In this document: positions 1-5,850 of the stretch, in pieces
Layout of the letters: each line of letters starts with the position of its first letter
Position numbering within the stretch: position 1 is the stretch's first letter
Origin: Dermatophilaceae bacterium
Lineage (GTDB): Bacteria > Actinomycetota > Actinomycetes > Actinomycetales > Dermatophilaceae
Direction of reading: 5' to 3'
NCBI GenBank assembly: GCA_013361975.1
Contig: JABFXB010000123.1
Location: 1-9,601 of the forward strand
Length of the DNA: 9,601 nucleotides
Notes under the pieces: model-generated
Seen by the model: the letters and a program-made list of their open reading frames with translations, nothing else
Told to the model about the DNA's origin: nothing
Databases searched by the model: none
Translations under genes and position numbers: made by a program

Positions 1-964
1 GGTTGGTCTGCGGGCTGGTCGGCGCGCCCACCAGCGCCTGCTGGTTGGTCGGGTCCGCCAGCCGGCCGCCGACGGGGGCGGGCCCTGCAACCGTGGTGTC
101 GGGGGCGACCGTCGGGTCGGTGGGGGTCGAGCCGGTCGTCCCCGTGGTTCCGGTGGAGGGCGCGACGACCCAGATCGGGTCGCTGCCCGCCTGACCCGCG
201 GTGTCGCCTCCCTGGTCGTTCACTCCCTGGCCGTTGCCCGCTGCGTTGCCCGCTGCGGTGCCCGAGGCGTTGCCCGCGTCGGCGTTGCCGGCGCCGGCCG
301 CCGTGCCGGGACGGGGCCCGGCCGGCTTCGCGGGCTTGTCCTTCGGGGCCTTGCCCTTGCCGGCCGCCGGGGCGGACGACTCGGCAGCACGGCCGCCGCC
401 CAGCCCGAAGCCACTGCCGAGTGCGCCGCCGGCACCCACGCCTGTGCTCGCGCCGGCCGCCAGGGCACCGCTGGGAACCTGCCCCGCAGCCGGCGTACCG
501 GCCCGTGGCGCGGCGACTGCCGCCGGCAGCAGCACGAACGTGCCGTCGGCGCCGCGGGCCAGCACCAGGCCACGAGCGGCGGTGGTGCCGTCGGTGGCCG
601 GGAGCCCGAGACGCGACAGCAGCGCGCTGGGGGCGCCGCTGCGGGCGTTCTGCTCCATGTGCTGCTCGATGCGGGCCCGGTTCGCCAGCAGCGGACCGCC
701 ATCCGGAAGGGTCACGGCCGCCGCCACGCCGGCGCCGCTGGCCGCGACGGCGAGCGCGGCGAAGGCGCCGAGGTAGCGATGCTTCTTGGCGATGCGACGA
801 CGCGCGGTGCGTGCGGGCAGCGGGCTGTCGGCGTGGGCCGCCAACGCGGCGAGGAGCCCTGCCACGGGCTCGCTGCCAGCATCCGCGCGGCCCGCGATGC
901 GGTCGAGGAGCAGGTCGTCGGCGAGCCAGTCACCCGCGCTCCCGAGGGGCCAGAGGTCGGTCAC
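1..964 (-). CDS. rsdA: Anti-sigma-D factor RsdA-like membrane protein (C-terminus beyond window)
   Basis: Predicted membrane anti-sigma factor that would bind SigD in the cytoplasm and release it when its outer part is cleaved or sensed. The frame opens at a GTG whose bases overlap the sigD stop (GTGA, 4 bp), so translation is probably coupled, and stays open for 321 codons to the window edge. Residues about 12-50 (DWLADDLLLDRIAGR then GLLAALAAHADSPLP) resemble the sigma-binding N-terminal region of mycobacterial RsdA. A basic stretch RTARRRIAKKHR (52-63) precedes one hydrophobic segment at about 64-86, giving an N-in orientation. The remainder is Ala/Gly/Pro/Thr-rich, with a short Lys-Pro-rich patch and an AAGN-type repeat, and looks disordered. 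No zinc-binding HxxxCxxC anti-sigma motif is seen, consistent with RsdA rather than ZAS proteins. Identification rests on the N-terminal motif, topology and sigD linkage; the extracytoplasmic part is not recognisable on its own. Confidence 0.83.
   Translation of the reverse strand, partial: MTDLWPLGSAGDWLADDLLLDRIAGRADAGSEPVAGLLAALAAHADSPLPARTARRRIAKKHRYLGAFAALAVAASGAGVAAAVTLPDGGPLLANRARIEQHMEQNARSGAPSALLSRLGLPATDGTTAARGLVLARGADGTFVLLPAAVAAPRAGTPAAGQVPSGALAAGASTGVGAGGALGSGFGLGGGRAAESSAPAAGKGKAPKDKPAKPAGPRPGTAAGAGNADAGNASGTAAGNAAGNGQGVNDQGGDTAGQAGSDPIWVVAPSTGTTGTTGSTPTDPTVAPDTTVAGPAPVGGRLADPTNQQALVGAPTSPQTN
233..292. repeat. 12-bp tandem repeat inside rsdA (about five units)
   Basis: Two exact copies of GTTGCCCGCTGC (233-244, 245-256) are followed by diverged copies at 257-268, 269-280 and 281-292. 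On the coding (minus) strand each unit encodes four residues of the type Ala-Ala-Gly-Asn, giving an AGN-rich low-complexity stretch in the presumed outer region of RsdA. The unit keeps the reading frame, so copy-number change would alter linker length without a frameshift. Confidence 0.75.
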
Positions 965-1590
965 GCGACGTCACCCGCCTCGGCATCGGCGATCAGGCCG
1001 CGCAGCTTGGCGAGTGCCCGGTGCTGGGCCACGCGGACCGCGCCGGTCGACATCCCCAGCGCCGCCGCGGTCTCCTCGGTCGACATCCCGACCGCGACGC
1101 GCAGCGTCAGGATCTCGCGCTGCTGCGGGGGCAGCTGGCGCATGAGGGTCATCGCCGTGGCGGCGTCGTCGCGCATGATGGCCACCGACTCGGGTGAGGG
1201 ACCGTCGGCCGGGCCGTCAGGGATCTCGGCGACCGGCGCCGGTCCCCGCATGGCGGCGCGCTGCGCGTCGGCGAGCTTGCGGGAGGTGATCGTGTAGACG
1301 AACGCCTCGAAGGGCAGCCCGCGCTCCTCGTAGGTCGGCAGAGCCGTCACAACGGCCATGCACACCTCCTGAGCGACGTCCTGGGCAATGTCCTCGGCGC
1401 CGAAACGACCGAGGCGGACGCGGGAGTACCGCAGGGCCATGTCCCTGACGCGGGCCAGCAGCAGGTCCCGCGCATGCGGGTCGCGCACGGCGTCGGCAGC
1501 CAGCTCACGAAGCGATGGAGCGTCCATCCGCTCCATCGCTGGCGCGCCGCCCGGCGTTACGGGGGCGCGCCTCGACCATCCGTGACCCAT
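961..1590 (-). CDS. sigD: RNA polymerase sigma factor SigD (SigD/ShbA family, sigma-70)
   Basis: Small sigma-70 factor that directs RNA polymerase to a regulon. The longest frame is 209 aa. Sigma region 2 spans about residues 46-112, with the conserved AEDIAQDVAQEVCMAV and FEAFVYTITSRKLADAQRA. Region 4 spans about 144-198, with LPPQQREILTLRVAVGMS and the helix-turn-helix TEETAAALGMSTGAVRVAQH. The sequence closely follows my recollection of M. tuberculosis SigD, including the VRVAQHRAL segment and the short acidic tail. The start is uncertain. ATG at 1590 has GGGGGA 11 bases upstream. In-frame ATGs at 1536 and 1527 give 191 or 188 aa and fit the homologue N-terminus better, but have no clear ribosome site. 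The stop overlaps the rsdA GTG, pairing the factor with its inhibitor. A perfect hairpin covers the internal start region. The class is very secure, the exact start is not. Confidence 0.93.
   Translation of the reverse strand: MGHGWSRRAPVTPGGAPAMERMDAPSLRELAADAVRDPHARDLLLARVRDMALRYSRVRLGRFGAEDIAQDVAQEVCMAVVTALPTYEERGLPFEAFVYTITSRKLADAQRAAMRGPAPVAEIPDGPADGPSPESVAIMRDDAATAMTLMRQLPPQQREILTLRVAVGMSTEETAAALGMSTGAVRVAQHRALAKLRGLIADAEAGDVA
1511..1540. repeat. Perfect 12-bp inverted repeat at the 5' end of sigD
   Basis: AGCGATGGAGCG (1511-1522) and CGCTCCATCGCT (1529-1540) are exact reverse complements separated by TCCATC. The right arm contains the internal sigD ATG at 1536 (read on the minus strand) and the loop contains the ATG at 1527. 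In the mRNA this would form a stable stem-loop that buries one start codon. It could also be a protein-binding site or simply a coding coincidence. Confidence 0.7.
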
Positions 1591-1896
1591 GTGAGTCGTC
1601 GTCCCCCGAACTGTCGTCTCGTAGTTCCAGCGCCACGATGCGCTGCTCGTCGGCCTGCCGGGAGCGCGCCCATGCTAGCGGGACGTGCGCTCCCCGACGA
1701 CCCTGGGGAGGTCCCCCAGCACGTCTCCGACGAGCATGCCATCCGAATGGCATTTCTTGAACAAGTCCTTAAGATTCCAACCTTTATCCGTGATCACGTG
1801 CCCGGTTAGCGTCGATTTCGCGGTTCGCGCCCCCACCTGCACCGAGCGGACCGGTTCGACCTGGCGGCTCTCCCGCCCGACCCGAAAGACGAGTTC
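1591..1896. promoter_or_regulatory. Divergent sigD / whiB intergenic region (306 bp)
   Basis: No convincing gene lies here; frames crossing it on either strand are shadows. The stretch 1741-1800 is far more AT-rich than its surroundings and holds several small palindromes: ATGCCAT/ATGGCAT (1736-1753), CTTAAG (1768-1773), CGTGATCACG (1789-1798) and CACGTG (1795-1800). Hexamers that could belong to promoters are TTGAAC (1757-1762), TAAGAT (1770-1775) and TAGCGT (1807-1812) toward whiB, and TAGCAT on the minus strand (1677-1672) toward sigD. None is in a well-spaced -35/-10 pair, so no transcription start is assigned. CTGGGG/CCCCAG (1703-1719) forms a further 6-bp stem with a 5-base loop. The Rv3415c gene found here in M. 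tuberculosis is absent. Confidence 0.6.
1736..1753. promoter_or_regulatory. Palindrome upstream of whiB, possible operator
   Basis: ATGCCAT (1736-1742) and ATGGCAT (1747-1753) are perfect reverse complements with a CCGA spacer. The element lies four bases before the TTGAAC hexamer and about 145 bp upstream of the whiB ATG, in the AT-rich part of a GC-rich divergent region. Symmetry and position suggest a dimeric repressor or activator site; no known consensus is recognised. Confidence 0.4.
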
Positions 1897-2184
1897 ATGG
1901 CCGAGATCACCCGCCTGCCCGGACCAGTCGCCGACCTCTGGGACTGGCAGCTGGAAGGCGCCTGCCGAGGCACCAGCCCCGAGGTCTTCTTCCACCCCGA
2001 GGGCGAGCGCGGGCCGCGCCGCCGCAACCGCGACGCGCAGGCCAAGGCCGTCTGCGCGGCCTGCCCCGTCGTGGCAGCGTGCCGGTCGCACGCCTTGGAG
2101 GTGCGCGAGCCCTACGGCGTGTGGGGCGGGCTCACCGAGTCCGAGCGCGAGCTGCTCTACGACGGCATCCAGGTGGCCTCCTGA
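1897..2184 (+). CDS. whiB3: WhiB-family iron-sulphur transcriptional regulator, WhiB3/WhiD type
   Basis: 95-aa redox-sensing regulator expected to bind a [4Fe-4S] cluster and partner with region 4 of the primary sigma factor. The four cluster cysteines are Cys23, Cys53, Cys56 and Cys62, in the family pattern C-X29-C-X2-C-X5-C. The turn motif GVWGG is at 74-78, followed by LTESERELL. The opening LPGPVADLWDWQLEGACRG and the EPYGVWGG stretch are like M. tuberculosis WhiB3 / Streptomyces WhiD from memory. The C-terminus stops soon after the turn motif and lacks most of the basic tail that WhiB3 carries after GVWGG, so direct DNA contact may be weaker. The start ATG is preceded by a modest purine stretch (GAAAGACGAG). 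It lies between sigD and groEL as whiB3 does in mycobacteria, but no Rv3415c homologue is present. Confidence 0.93.
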   Translation: MAEITRLPGPVADLWDWQLEGACRGTSPEVFFHPEGERGPRRRNRDAQAKAVCAACPVVAACRSHALEVREPYGVWGGLTESERELLYDGIQVAS

Positions 2185-2203
2185 CCGGCCCGCCGGCCGG
2201 TCA
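2182..2203 (+). terminator. Hairpin overlapping the whiB stop codon
   Basis: TGACCGGCC (2182-2190) pairs perfectly with GGCCGGTCA (2195-2203) around a CGCC tetraloop. The first three bases are the whiB stop codon, so the stem begins exactly at the end of the gene. There is no U-tract. It may help termination or protect the 3' end, together with the stronger stem 20 bp further on. Confidence 0.5.
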
Positions 2204-2222
2204 CCGGAGGCCACGGACGACA

Positions 2223-2255
2223 CGAGGGCCGCTCCCCGTCGGGGAGCGGCCCTCG
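2223..2255. terminator. Strong stem-loop, probable bidirectional terminator of whiB and groEL
   Basis: CGAGGGCCGCTCCCC (2223-2237) and GGGGAGCGGCCCTCG (2241-2255) are perfect reverse complements with a 3-base loop (GTC). The 15-bp, almost all-GC stem sits in the convergent gap between whiB and groEL, 38 bp past the whiB stop and 46 bp past the groEL stop. No U-tract follows on either side, as is common for actinobacterial terminators. Confidence 0.85.
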
Positions 2256-2301
2256 CTGTGCGTCAGAAGTACGCGACAGACGTACGCGTCAGGCTCGCGG
2301 A

Positions 2302-3915
2302 TCAGTGGCCGTGACCGTGCCCGTGGCCGCCGGCCTCGGGCTCGTCCTCGGGCTTGTCGACGACGAGCGTGTCGGTCGTGAGGATCATCGACGCGATGGA
2401 CTCGGCGTTGCGCAGCGCGGAGCGGGTCACCTTGACCGGGTCGATGACGCCGGCCGCGATGAGGTCGCCGTACTCGCCGGTGGCCGCGTTGAGGCCCTGG
2501 CCGAGCTCGAGCTCGGCCACCTTCGAGGTGACGACGTAGCCCTGCAGGCCCGCGTTCTCGGCGATCCAGCGCAGCGGCTCGGAGACGGCCTTGCGCACGA
2601 TCGTCGCGCCGGTGGCCTCGTCGCCCGAGAGCTCGAGAGCGTCGATGGCCGTCGCCGCGTGGATGAGGGCGGTGCCGCCACCGGCGACGATGCCCTCCTC
2701 GATCGCGGCGCGCGTCGCGGAGATGGCGTCCTCGATGCGGTGCTTCTTCTCCTTGAGCTCGACCTCGGTGTGCGCGCCGACCTTGATGACGCAGACGCCG
2801 CCGGCGAGCTTGGCGAGACGCTCCTGGAGCTTCTCCTTGTCCCAGTCGGAGTCGGTGCGCTCGATCTCGGCCTTGATCTGGTGGACTCGCGCGTTGACGT
2901 CGGCGACCTCACCGGACCCGTCGATGATGGTCGTGTTGTCCTTGGTGAGGACGACACGACGGGCCTGGCCGAGCACCGACAGGTCGGCCTGGTCGAGCTT
3001 GAGGCCGACCTCCTCGGCGATGACCTGGCCACCGGTGAGGATCGCGATGTCCTGGAGCATGGCCTTGCGGCGGTCGCCGAAGCCGGGGGCCTTGACGGCG
3101 GCGACGTTGAACGTGCCGCGGATCTTGTTCACGACGAGCGTCGAGAGGGCCTCGCCGTCGACGTCCTCGGCGATGATGAGCAGCGGCTTGCCCGACTGCA
3201 CGACCTTCTCGAGGACCGGGAGCACCTCGGCGACCGAGGAGATCTTGCCCTGGTTGATGAGCACGTAGGCGTCCTCGAGGACGGTCTCCATGCGCTCGGT
3301 GTCGGTGACGAAGTACGCCGAGAGGTAGCCCTTGTCGAACTGCATGCCCTCGGTGAACTCGAGCTCGGTGGCGGTCGTCGAGGACTCCTCGACGGTGATG
3401 ACGCCGTCCTTGCCGACCTTGTCGAACGCCTCGCCGATGAGGCCACCGAGGGTGGCGTCCTGGGCGGAGAGCGTGGCGACGGAGGCGATCTCGTCCTTGC
3501 CCTCGACCTCGCGGGCGTTCTCGAGGAGGCGGTCGTTGACCGCGGTGACGGCCTTGTCCATGCCGCGCTTCAGCGCGGCCGGGGCGGCACCGGCGGCGAC
3601 GTTGCGCAGGCCCTCCTTGACCATGGCCTGGGCGAGGACGGTCGCGGTCGTCGTGCCGTCACCGGCGACGTCGTTCGTCTTGGTCGCGACCTCCTTGGCG
3701 AGCTGGGCGCCGAGGTTCTCGTAGGCGTCCTCGAGCTCGATCTCGCGGGCGATGGTGACGCCGTCGTTCGTGATGGTGGGGGCGCCCCACTTCTTGTCGA
3801 TGACGACGTTGCGGCCCTTGGGGCCGAGCGTCACCTTGACGGCGTTGGCGAGCGCGTCGACGCCGCGCTCGAGCGACTTGCGGGCGGAGTCGTCGAACTC
3901 CAGCTGCTTGGCCAT
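2302..3915 (-). CDS. groEL: 60-kDa chaperonin GroEL (GroEL1 type, His-Gly-rich tail)
   Basis: ATP-driven cytoplasmic folding chamber that works with GroES. 537 aa, normal length. The start MAKQLEFDDSARKSLERGVD is the family N-terminus; AAAGGAAC lies just upstream of its ATG, so the 31-codon in-frame extension reaching 4008 is rejected. The nucleotide site is seen as NDVAGDGTTTATVLA (81-95, Asp86 equivalent to E. coli Asp87), the catalytic Asp396 (E. coli Asp398) and EEGIVAGGGTAL (406-417). The apical domain includes EGMQFDKGYLS (189-199). The C-terminus is EAGG followed by four Gly/His pairs, not the usual GGM repeats; this matches the groES-linked GroEL1 of actinobacteria and suggests a second, GGM-tailed GroEL elsewhere. 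The gene lies 149 bp downstream of groES in the same operon, with a long hairpin between them. Regulation should follow the CIRCE elements upstream of groES. Confidence 0.98.
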   Translation of the reverse strand: MAKQLEFDDSARKSLERGVDALANAVKVTLGPKGRNVVIDKKWGAPTITNDGVTIAREIELEDAYENLGAQLAKEVATKTNDVAGDGTTTATVLAQAMVKEGLRNVAAGAAPAALKRGMDKAVTAVNDRLLENAREVEGKDEIASVATLSAQDATLGGLIGEAFDKVGKDGVITVEESSTTATELEFTEGMQFDKGYLSAYFVTDTERMETVLEDAYVLINQGKISSVAEVLPVLEKVVQSGKPLLIIAEDVDGEALSTLVVNKIRGTFNVAAVKAPGFGDRRKAMLQDIAILTGGQVIAEEVGLKLDQADLSVLGQARRVVLTKDNTTIIDGSGEVADVNARVHQIKAEIERTDSDWDKEKLQERLAKLAGGVCVIKVGAHTEVELKEKKHRIEDAISATRAAIEEGIVAGGGTALIHAATAIDALELSGDEATGATIVRKAVSEPLRWIAENAGLQGYVVTSKVAELELGQGLNAATGEYGDLIAAGVIDPVKVTRSALRNAESIASMILTTDTLVVDKPEDEPEAGGHGHGHGH

Positions 3916-4002
3916 GGTGTTCCTTTGGCTCGGGTTGCTTTGCGGTTCTTGGGATTCCGGGCGGTTGCGATCGTGCCCGGTCAGGCGAGGGTGCCGAACG
4001 AG

Positions 4003-4044
4003 ACGCACCCCGGGGAGACCCCGATGGGGCTCACCGGGGTGCGT
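4003..4044 (-). terminator. Long groES-groEL intercistronic hairpin
   Basis: ACGCACCCCGG (4003-4013) pairs perfectly with CCGGGGTGCGT (4034-4044). Inside, GAG/CTC and CCCC/GGGG continue the stem with one bulged A and a 3-base loop. It starts 20 bp after the groES stop and ends 87 bp before the groEL start. There is no U-tract, so partial termination, RNA processing or 3'-end protection of groES mRNA are all possible. Confidence 0.75.
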
Positions 4045-4064
4045 TCACGGCATACGGCGTCGGG

Positions 4065-4361
4065 TCAGCCGACGATCGCGAGGACGTCGCGCGCGGAGAG
4101 GATGAGGTACTCCTCGCCGCCGTACTTGACCTCGGTGCCGCCGTACTTGCTGAAGATGACCTTGTCGCCGACCTTGACGTCGAGCGGCACGCGCTCGGTG
4201 CCGTTGTCGTTGAAGCGGCCGGGGCCGACGGCGAGGACCTCGCCCTCCTGCGGCTTCTCCTTGGCGGTGTCCGGGATGACGAGGCCGGAAGCGGTGGTCT
4301 GCTCGGCCTCGAGGGACTTGACGACGATGCGGTCTTCGAGCGGCGTGATGGAAACCGACAC
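4065..4361 (-). CDS. groES: 10-kDa co-chaperonin GroES
   Basis: Lid of the GroEL folding chamber, forming a heptameric ring. 98 aa with the normal fold signature: VSVSITPLEDRIVVK at the N-terminus, the mobile loop EAEQTTASGLVIPDTAKEKP (18-37) with its GroEL-binding hydrophobic patch LVI, then GEVLAVGPG, VKVGDKVIFSKYGGTEVKYGGEEYLIL and the terminal RDVLAIVG. The chosen start is GTG at 4361, with GGGAAGG eight bases upstream; this gives the standard family length. The frame continues upstream to 4469, but that extension runs into the CIRCE element and leader and is not protein-like. First gene of the groES-groEL operon, with a leader of about 130 nt from the predicted transcription start. Confidence 0.97.
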   Translation of the reverse strand: MSVSITPLEDRIVVKSLEAEQTTASGLVIPDTAKEKPQEGEVLAVGPGRFNDNGTERVPLDVKVGDKVIFSKYGGTEVKYGGEEYLILSARDVLAIVG

Positions 4362-4462
4362 GGTGGTGACCTTCCCTTCGGGACAGTCGAAAACTGGATT
4401 GCGGACTGTGGGCTCTCGAGACTGGCCGCCGTCGCGGGGGTCGACCGTCCTCGAGGAGGACG

Positions 4463-4489
4463 CTGGCACTTCCGGGTGGAGAGTGCCAA
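4463..4489. promoter_or_regulatory. CIRCE element 2 (HrcA operator) in the groES leader
   Basis: CTGGCACTT (4463-4471), nine bases, then GAGTGCCAA (4481-4489), compared with the CIRCE consensus TTAGCACTC-N9-GAGTGCTAA. The form with GG/CC in place of AG/CT is common in GC-rich actinobacteria. The element lies immediately downstream of the predicted -10 box, covering about the first 30 transcribed bases, so HrcA bound here would block initiation or clearance. Confidence 0.9.
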
Positions 4490-4497
4490 CAGGAAGA

Positions 4498-4526
4498 AAT
4501 CTAGGTTCGGGTTAGCACTCGGTCAA
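4498..4526 (-). promoter_or_regulatory. groESL promoter, -35 TTGACC / -10 TAGATT
   Basis: On the minus strand TTGACC (4526-4521) and TAGATT (4503-4498) are separated by exactly 17 bases, a near-consensus primary-sigma promoter. The predicted start is near 4491. The -35 lies in the spacer of the upstream CIRCE and the start abuts the downstream CIRCE, so the promoter is bracketed by two HrcA sites. Confidence 0.88.
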
Positions 4527-4538
4527 GTCGAGTGCCAG
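4512..4538. promoter_or_regulatory. CIRCE element 1 (HrcA operator) over the groESL -35 region
   Basis: TTAGCACTC (4512-4520) is an exact consensus half-site; after nine bases comes GAGTGCCAG (4530-4538), which differs from GAGTGCTAA only at the last three positions (two changes). It contains the -35 hexamer in its spacer. It is also 57 bp upstream of the methyltransferase start on the other strand, so HrcA could affect both directions. Confidence 0.92.
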
Positions 4539-4583
4539 AATCCGTCGCGCGTCGTGGCGTGTCGACGGCAGCACCGCCGCTGG

Positions 4584-4589
4584 CAGGAT
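4584..4589 (+). promoter_or_regulatory. -10-like CAGGAT exactly six bases before the methyltransferase start
   Basis: CAGGAT resembles the actinobacterial TANNNT -10 box and is separated from the ATG by GTGCGC (six bases), the spacing expected for a leaderless transcript. TCGACG (4562-4567) is a weak -35 with a 16-bp gap. The overlapping AGGA could instead act as a ribosome site, so this is a tentative call. Confidence 0.4.
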
Positions 4590-4595
4590 GTGCGC

Positions 4596-5837
4596 ATGGA
4601 CGCCGCCATGGTCGACCGCCTCGCAGCGGGTGAGGGCTGGGCGCTGCTCCAGTCCCTGCCACCGTACGACGAGGCCGGCTCGCTGCACCTGCAAGAGCGC
4701 CTCCGCGAGGCCGGCTTCGCGCCCGACCTGGTCGCCGCGGCGATGACCCAGTCGCGACTGCGGGCCCGTGGCATCGAGAAGTTCGGCGAGTTCGCGGCCG
4801 GCATGCTCTTCACCGCCGACGGGCTCGAGCAGGCGACCCGCCTCGCCGTCGCCGCCCGGCACGCCCACCGGTATGCCGCCGCCGGGGTCCGCGAGGTCCA
4901 CGACCTCGGGTGCGGGCTCGGCGCCGACGCGATGGCGTTCGCCGGCCTCGACCTCACGGTCCACGCCGTCGACGCCGATGCCGCCACGGCCCGCGTCGCC
5001 GCGGTGAACCTGCGGCACTGGCCGTCGGCCCGGGCGACCCACGGGCTCGCCGAGGACGTACGCCTCCCGCCGGGTGACGCCCGCCGTCACGTCGGCCTGT
5101 GGCTCGACCCGGCCCGCCGGGTGCGCGGGGTGGCCGACGTCCAAGGGCGCACCAAGCGGGTCTTCTCGCTCGACGCCATCTCGCCGTCGTGGTCGCAGGT
5201 GCTCGCCTTCGCCGACGCCGTCCCCGCGACGGGGGCCAAGCTCTCCCCCGCCTTCCCGCACGGGTCGGTGCCGCGGGGTGCCGAGGCTCAGTGGACCTCC
5301 TGGCACGGCGAGGTGCTCGAGTGCGCGGTCTGGTGGGGCCCCCTCGTGTCGACAGCCGGACGCACCGCGGCCGTGTGCACCGACACCTCGACGTCCGTCG
5401 TCACCGAGCAGGACGCGGTCGACGGCGCACAGCACCCCGTCCTCGGCTCGGTCGCCGAGATGGGCGAGTGGCTGTACGAGCCCGACCGCGCGGTGATCCG
5501 GGCCGGCCTCACCGGGGCCCTCGTGTCGGCGGTCGACGGGACCGAGCTCGCCGGCGGGGTGGGCTACGTGACGAGCGGCCTCGCGCGCGACCTGCCCTGG
5601 GCGCGCCGGTTGCGGGTCGTCGAGGCGATGCCGCTGTCGACGAAGCGGCTCGCCCGGTGGCTGCGCGACCGGGGCCACGACCGCGTGACGATCAAGAAGC
5701 GCGGCGTCACCCTCGACGCGGACCTGCTGCGCCGGCAGCTGAAGATGACCGGCCGGGGCAAGGGCGGGTCGGAGGCGATCCTCGTGCTGACCCGCGTCGG
5801 CGGCGCCCAGGTGGCAGTCGTCGTCACGCCCGCCTGA
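4596..5837 (+). CDS. Class I SAM-dependent methyltransferase with THUMP-like C-terminal domain
   Basis: 413-aa predicted S-adenosylmethionine-dependent methyltransferase, probably acting on RNA; the substrate cannot be read from the sequence. The Rossmann core has motif I VHDLGCGLGADA (101-112), the acidic ribose-binding VHAVDADAATARVAAVN (122-138) and a motif IV-like LWLDPARR (168-175). The N-terminal 90 residues are helical with many Arg. The C-terminal part (about 335-410; VRVVEAMPLSTKRLARWL, VTIKKRGVTLDADLLRRQLKM) fits the THUMP-like domain found at the end of this family. The start ATG has AGGA seven bases upstream; a longer frame to 4476 reads through the CIRCE and is rejected. Divergent from groES with a 234-bp spacing that holds the operon promoter. 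Homologues often neighbour groES and tsaD in actinobacteria (from memory), so the position is a conserved one rather than evidence of a heat-shock role. Confidence 0.9.
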   Translation: MDAAMVDRLAAGEGWALLQSLPPYDEAGSLHLQERLREAGFAPDLVAAAMTQSRLRARGIEKFGEFAAGMLFTADGLEQATRLAVAARHAHRYAAAGVREVHDLGCGLGADAMAFAGLDLTVHAVDADAATARVAAVNLRHWPSARATHGLAEDVRLPPGDARRHVGLWLDPARRVRGVADVQGRTKRVFSLDAISPSWSQVLAFADAVPATGAKLSPAFPHGSVPRGAEAQWTSWHGEVLECAVWWGPLVSTAGRTAAVCTDTSTSVVTEQDAVDGAQHPVLGSVAEMGEWLYEPDRAVIRAGLTGALVSAVDGTELAGGVGYVTSGLARDLPWARRLRVVEAMPLSTKRLARWLRDRGHDRVTIKKRGVTLDADLLRRQLKMTGRGKGGSEAILVLTRVGGAQVAVVVTPA

Positions 5838-5850
5838 CTTCCGCCCCGGC

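Noticed and set aside
1675..2223. Minus-strand frame across the sigD-whiB gap, considered as an Rv3415c equivalent
   Set aside because: Most of it is antisense to whiB, and the rest crosses the AT-rich regulatory region; no resemblance to a known protein.
3916..4008. 31-codon upstream extension of groEL
   Set aside because: The family N-terminus MAKQ and the AAAGGAAC ribosome site support the start at 3915.
4362..4469. 36-codon upstream extension of groES
   Set aside because: It runs into the CIRCE element and leader and is not conserved in type; the GTG at 4361 has a good ribosome site.
2305..4515. 736-residue plus-strand frame opposite groEL/groES
   Set aside because: It is a shadow of strongly supported chaperonin genes, very rich in Asp/Leu/Gly/Val from antisense codons, and resembles no protein family.
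4512..5678. 388-residue minus-strand frame opposite the methyltransferase
   Set aside because: Low-complexity Gly/Arg/His/Pro composition typical of an antisense shadow; the plus-strand product has clear SAM-binding motifs.
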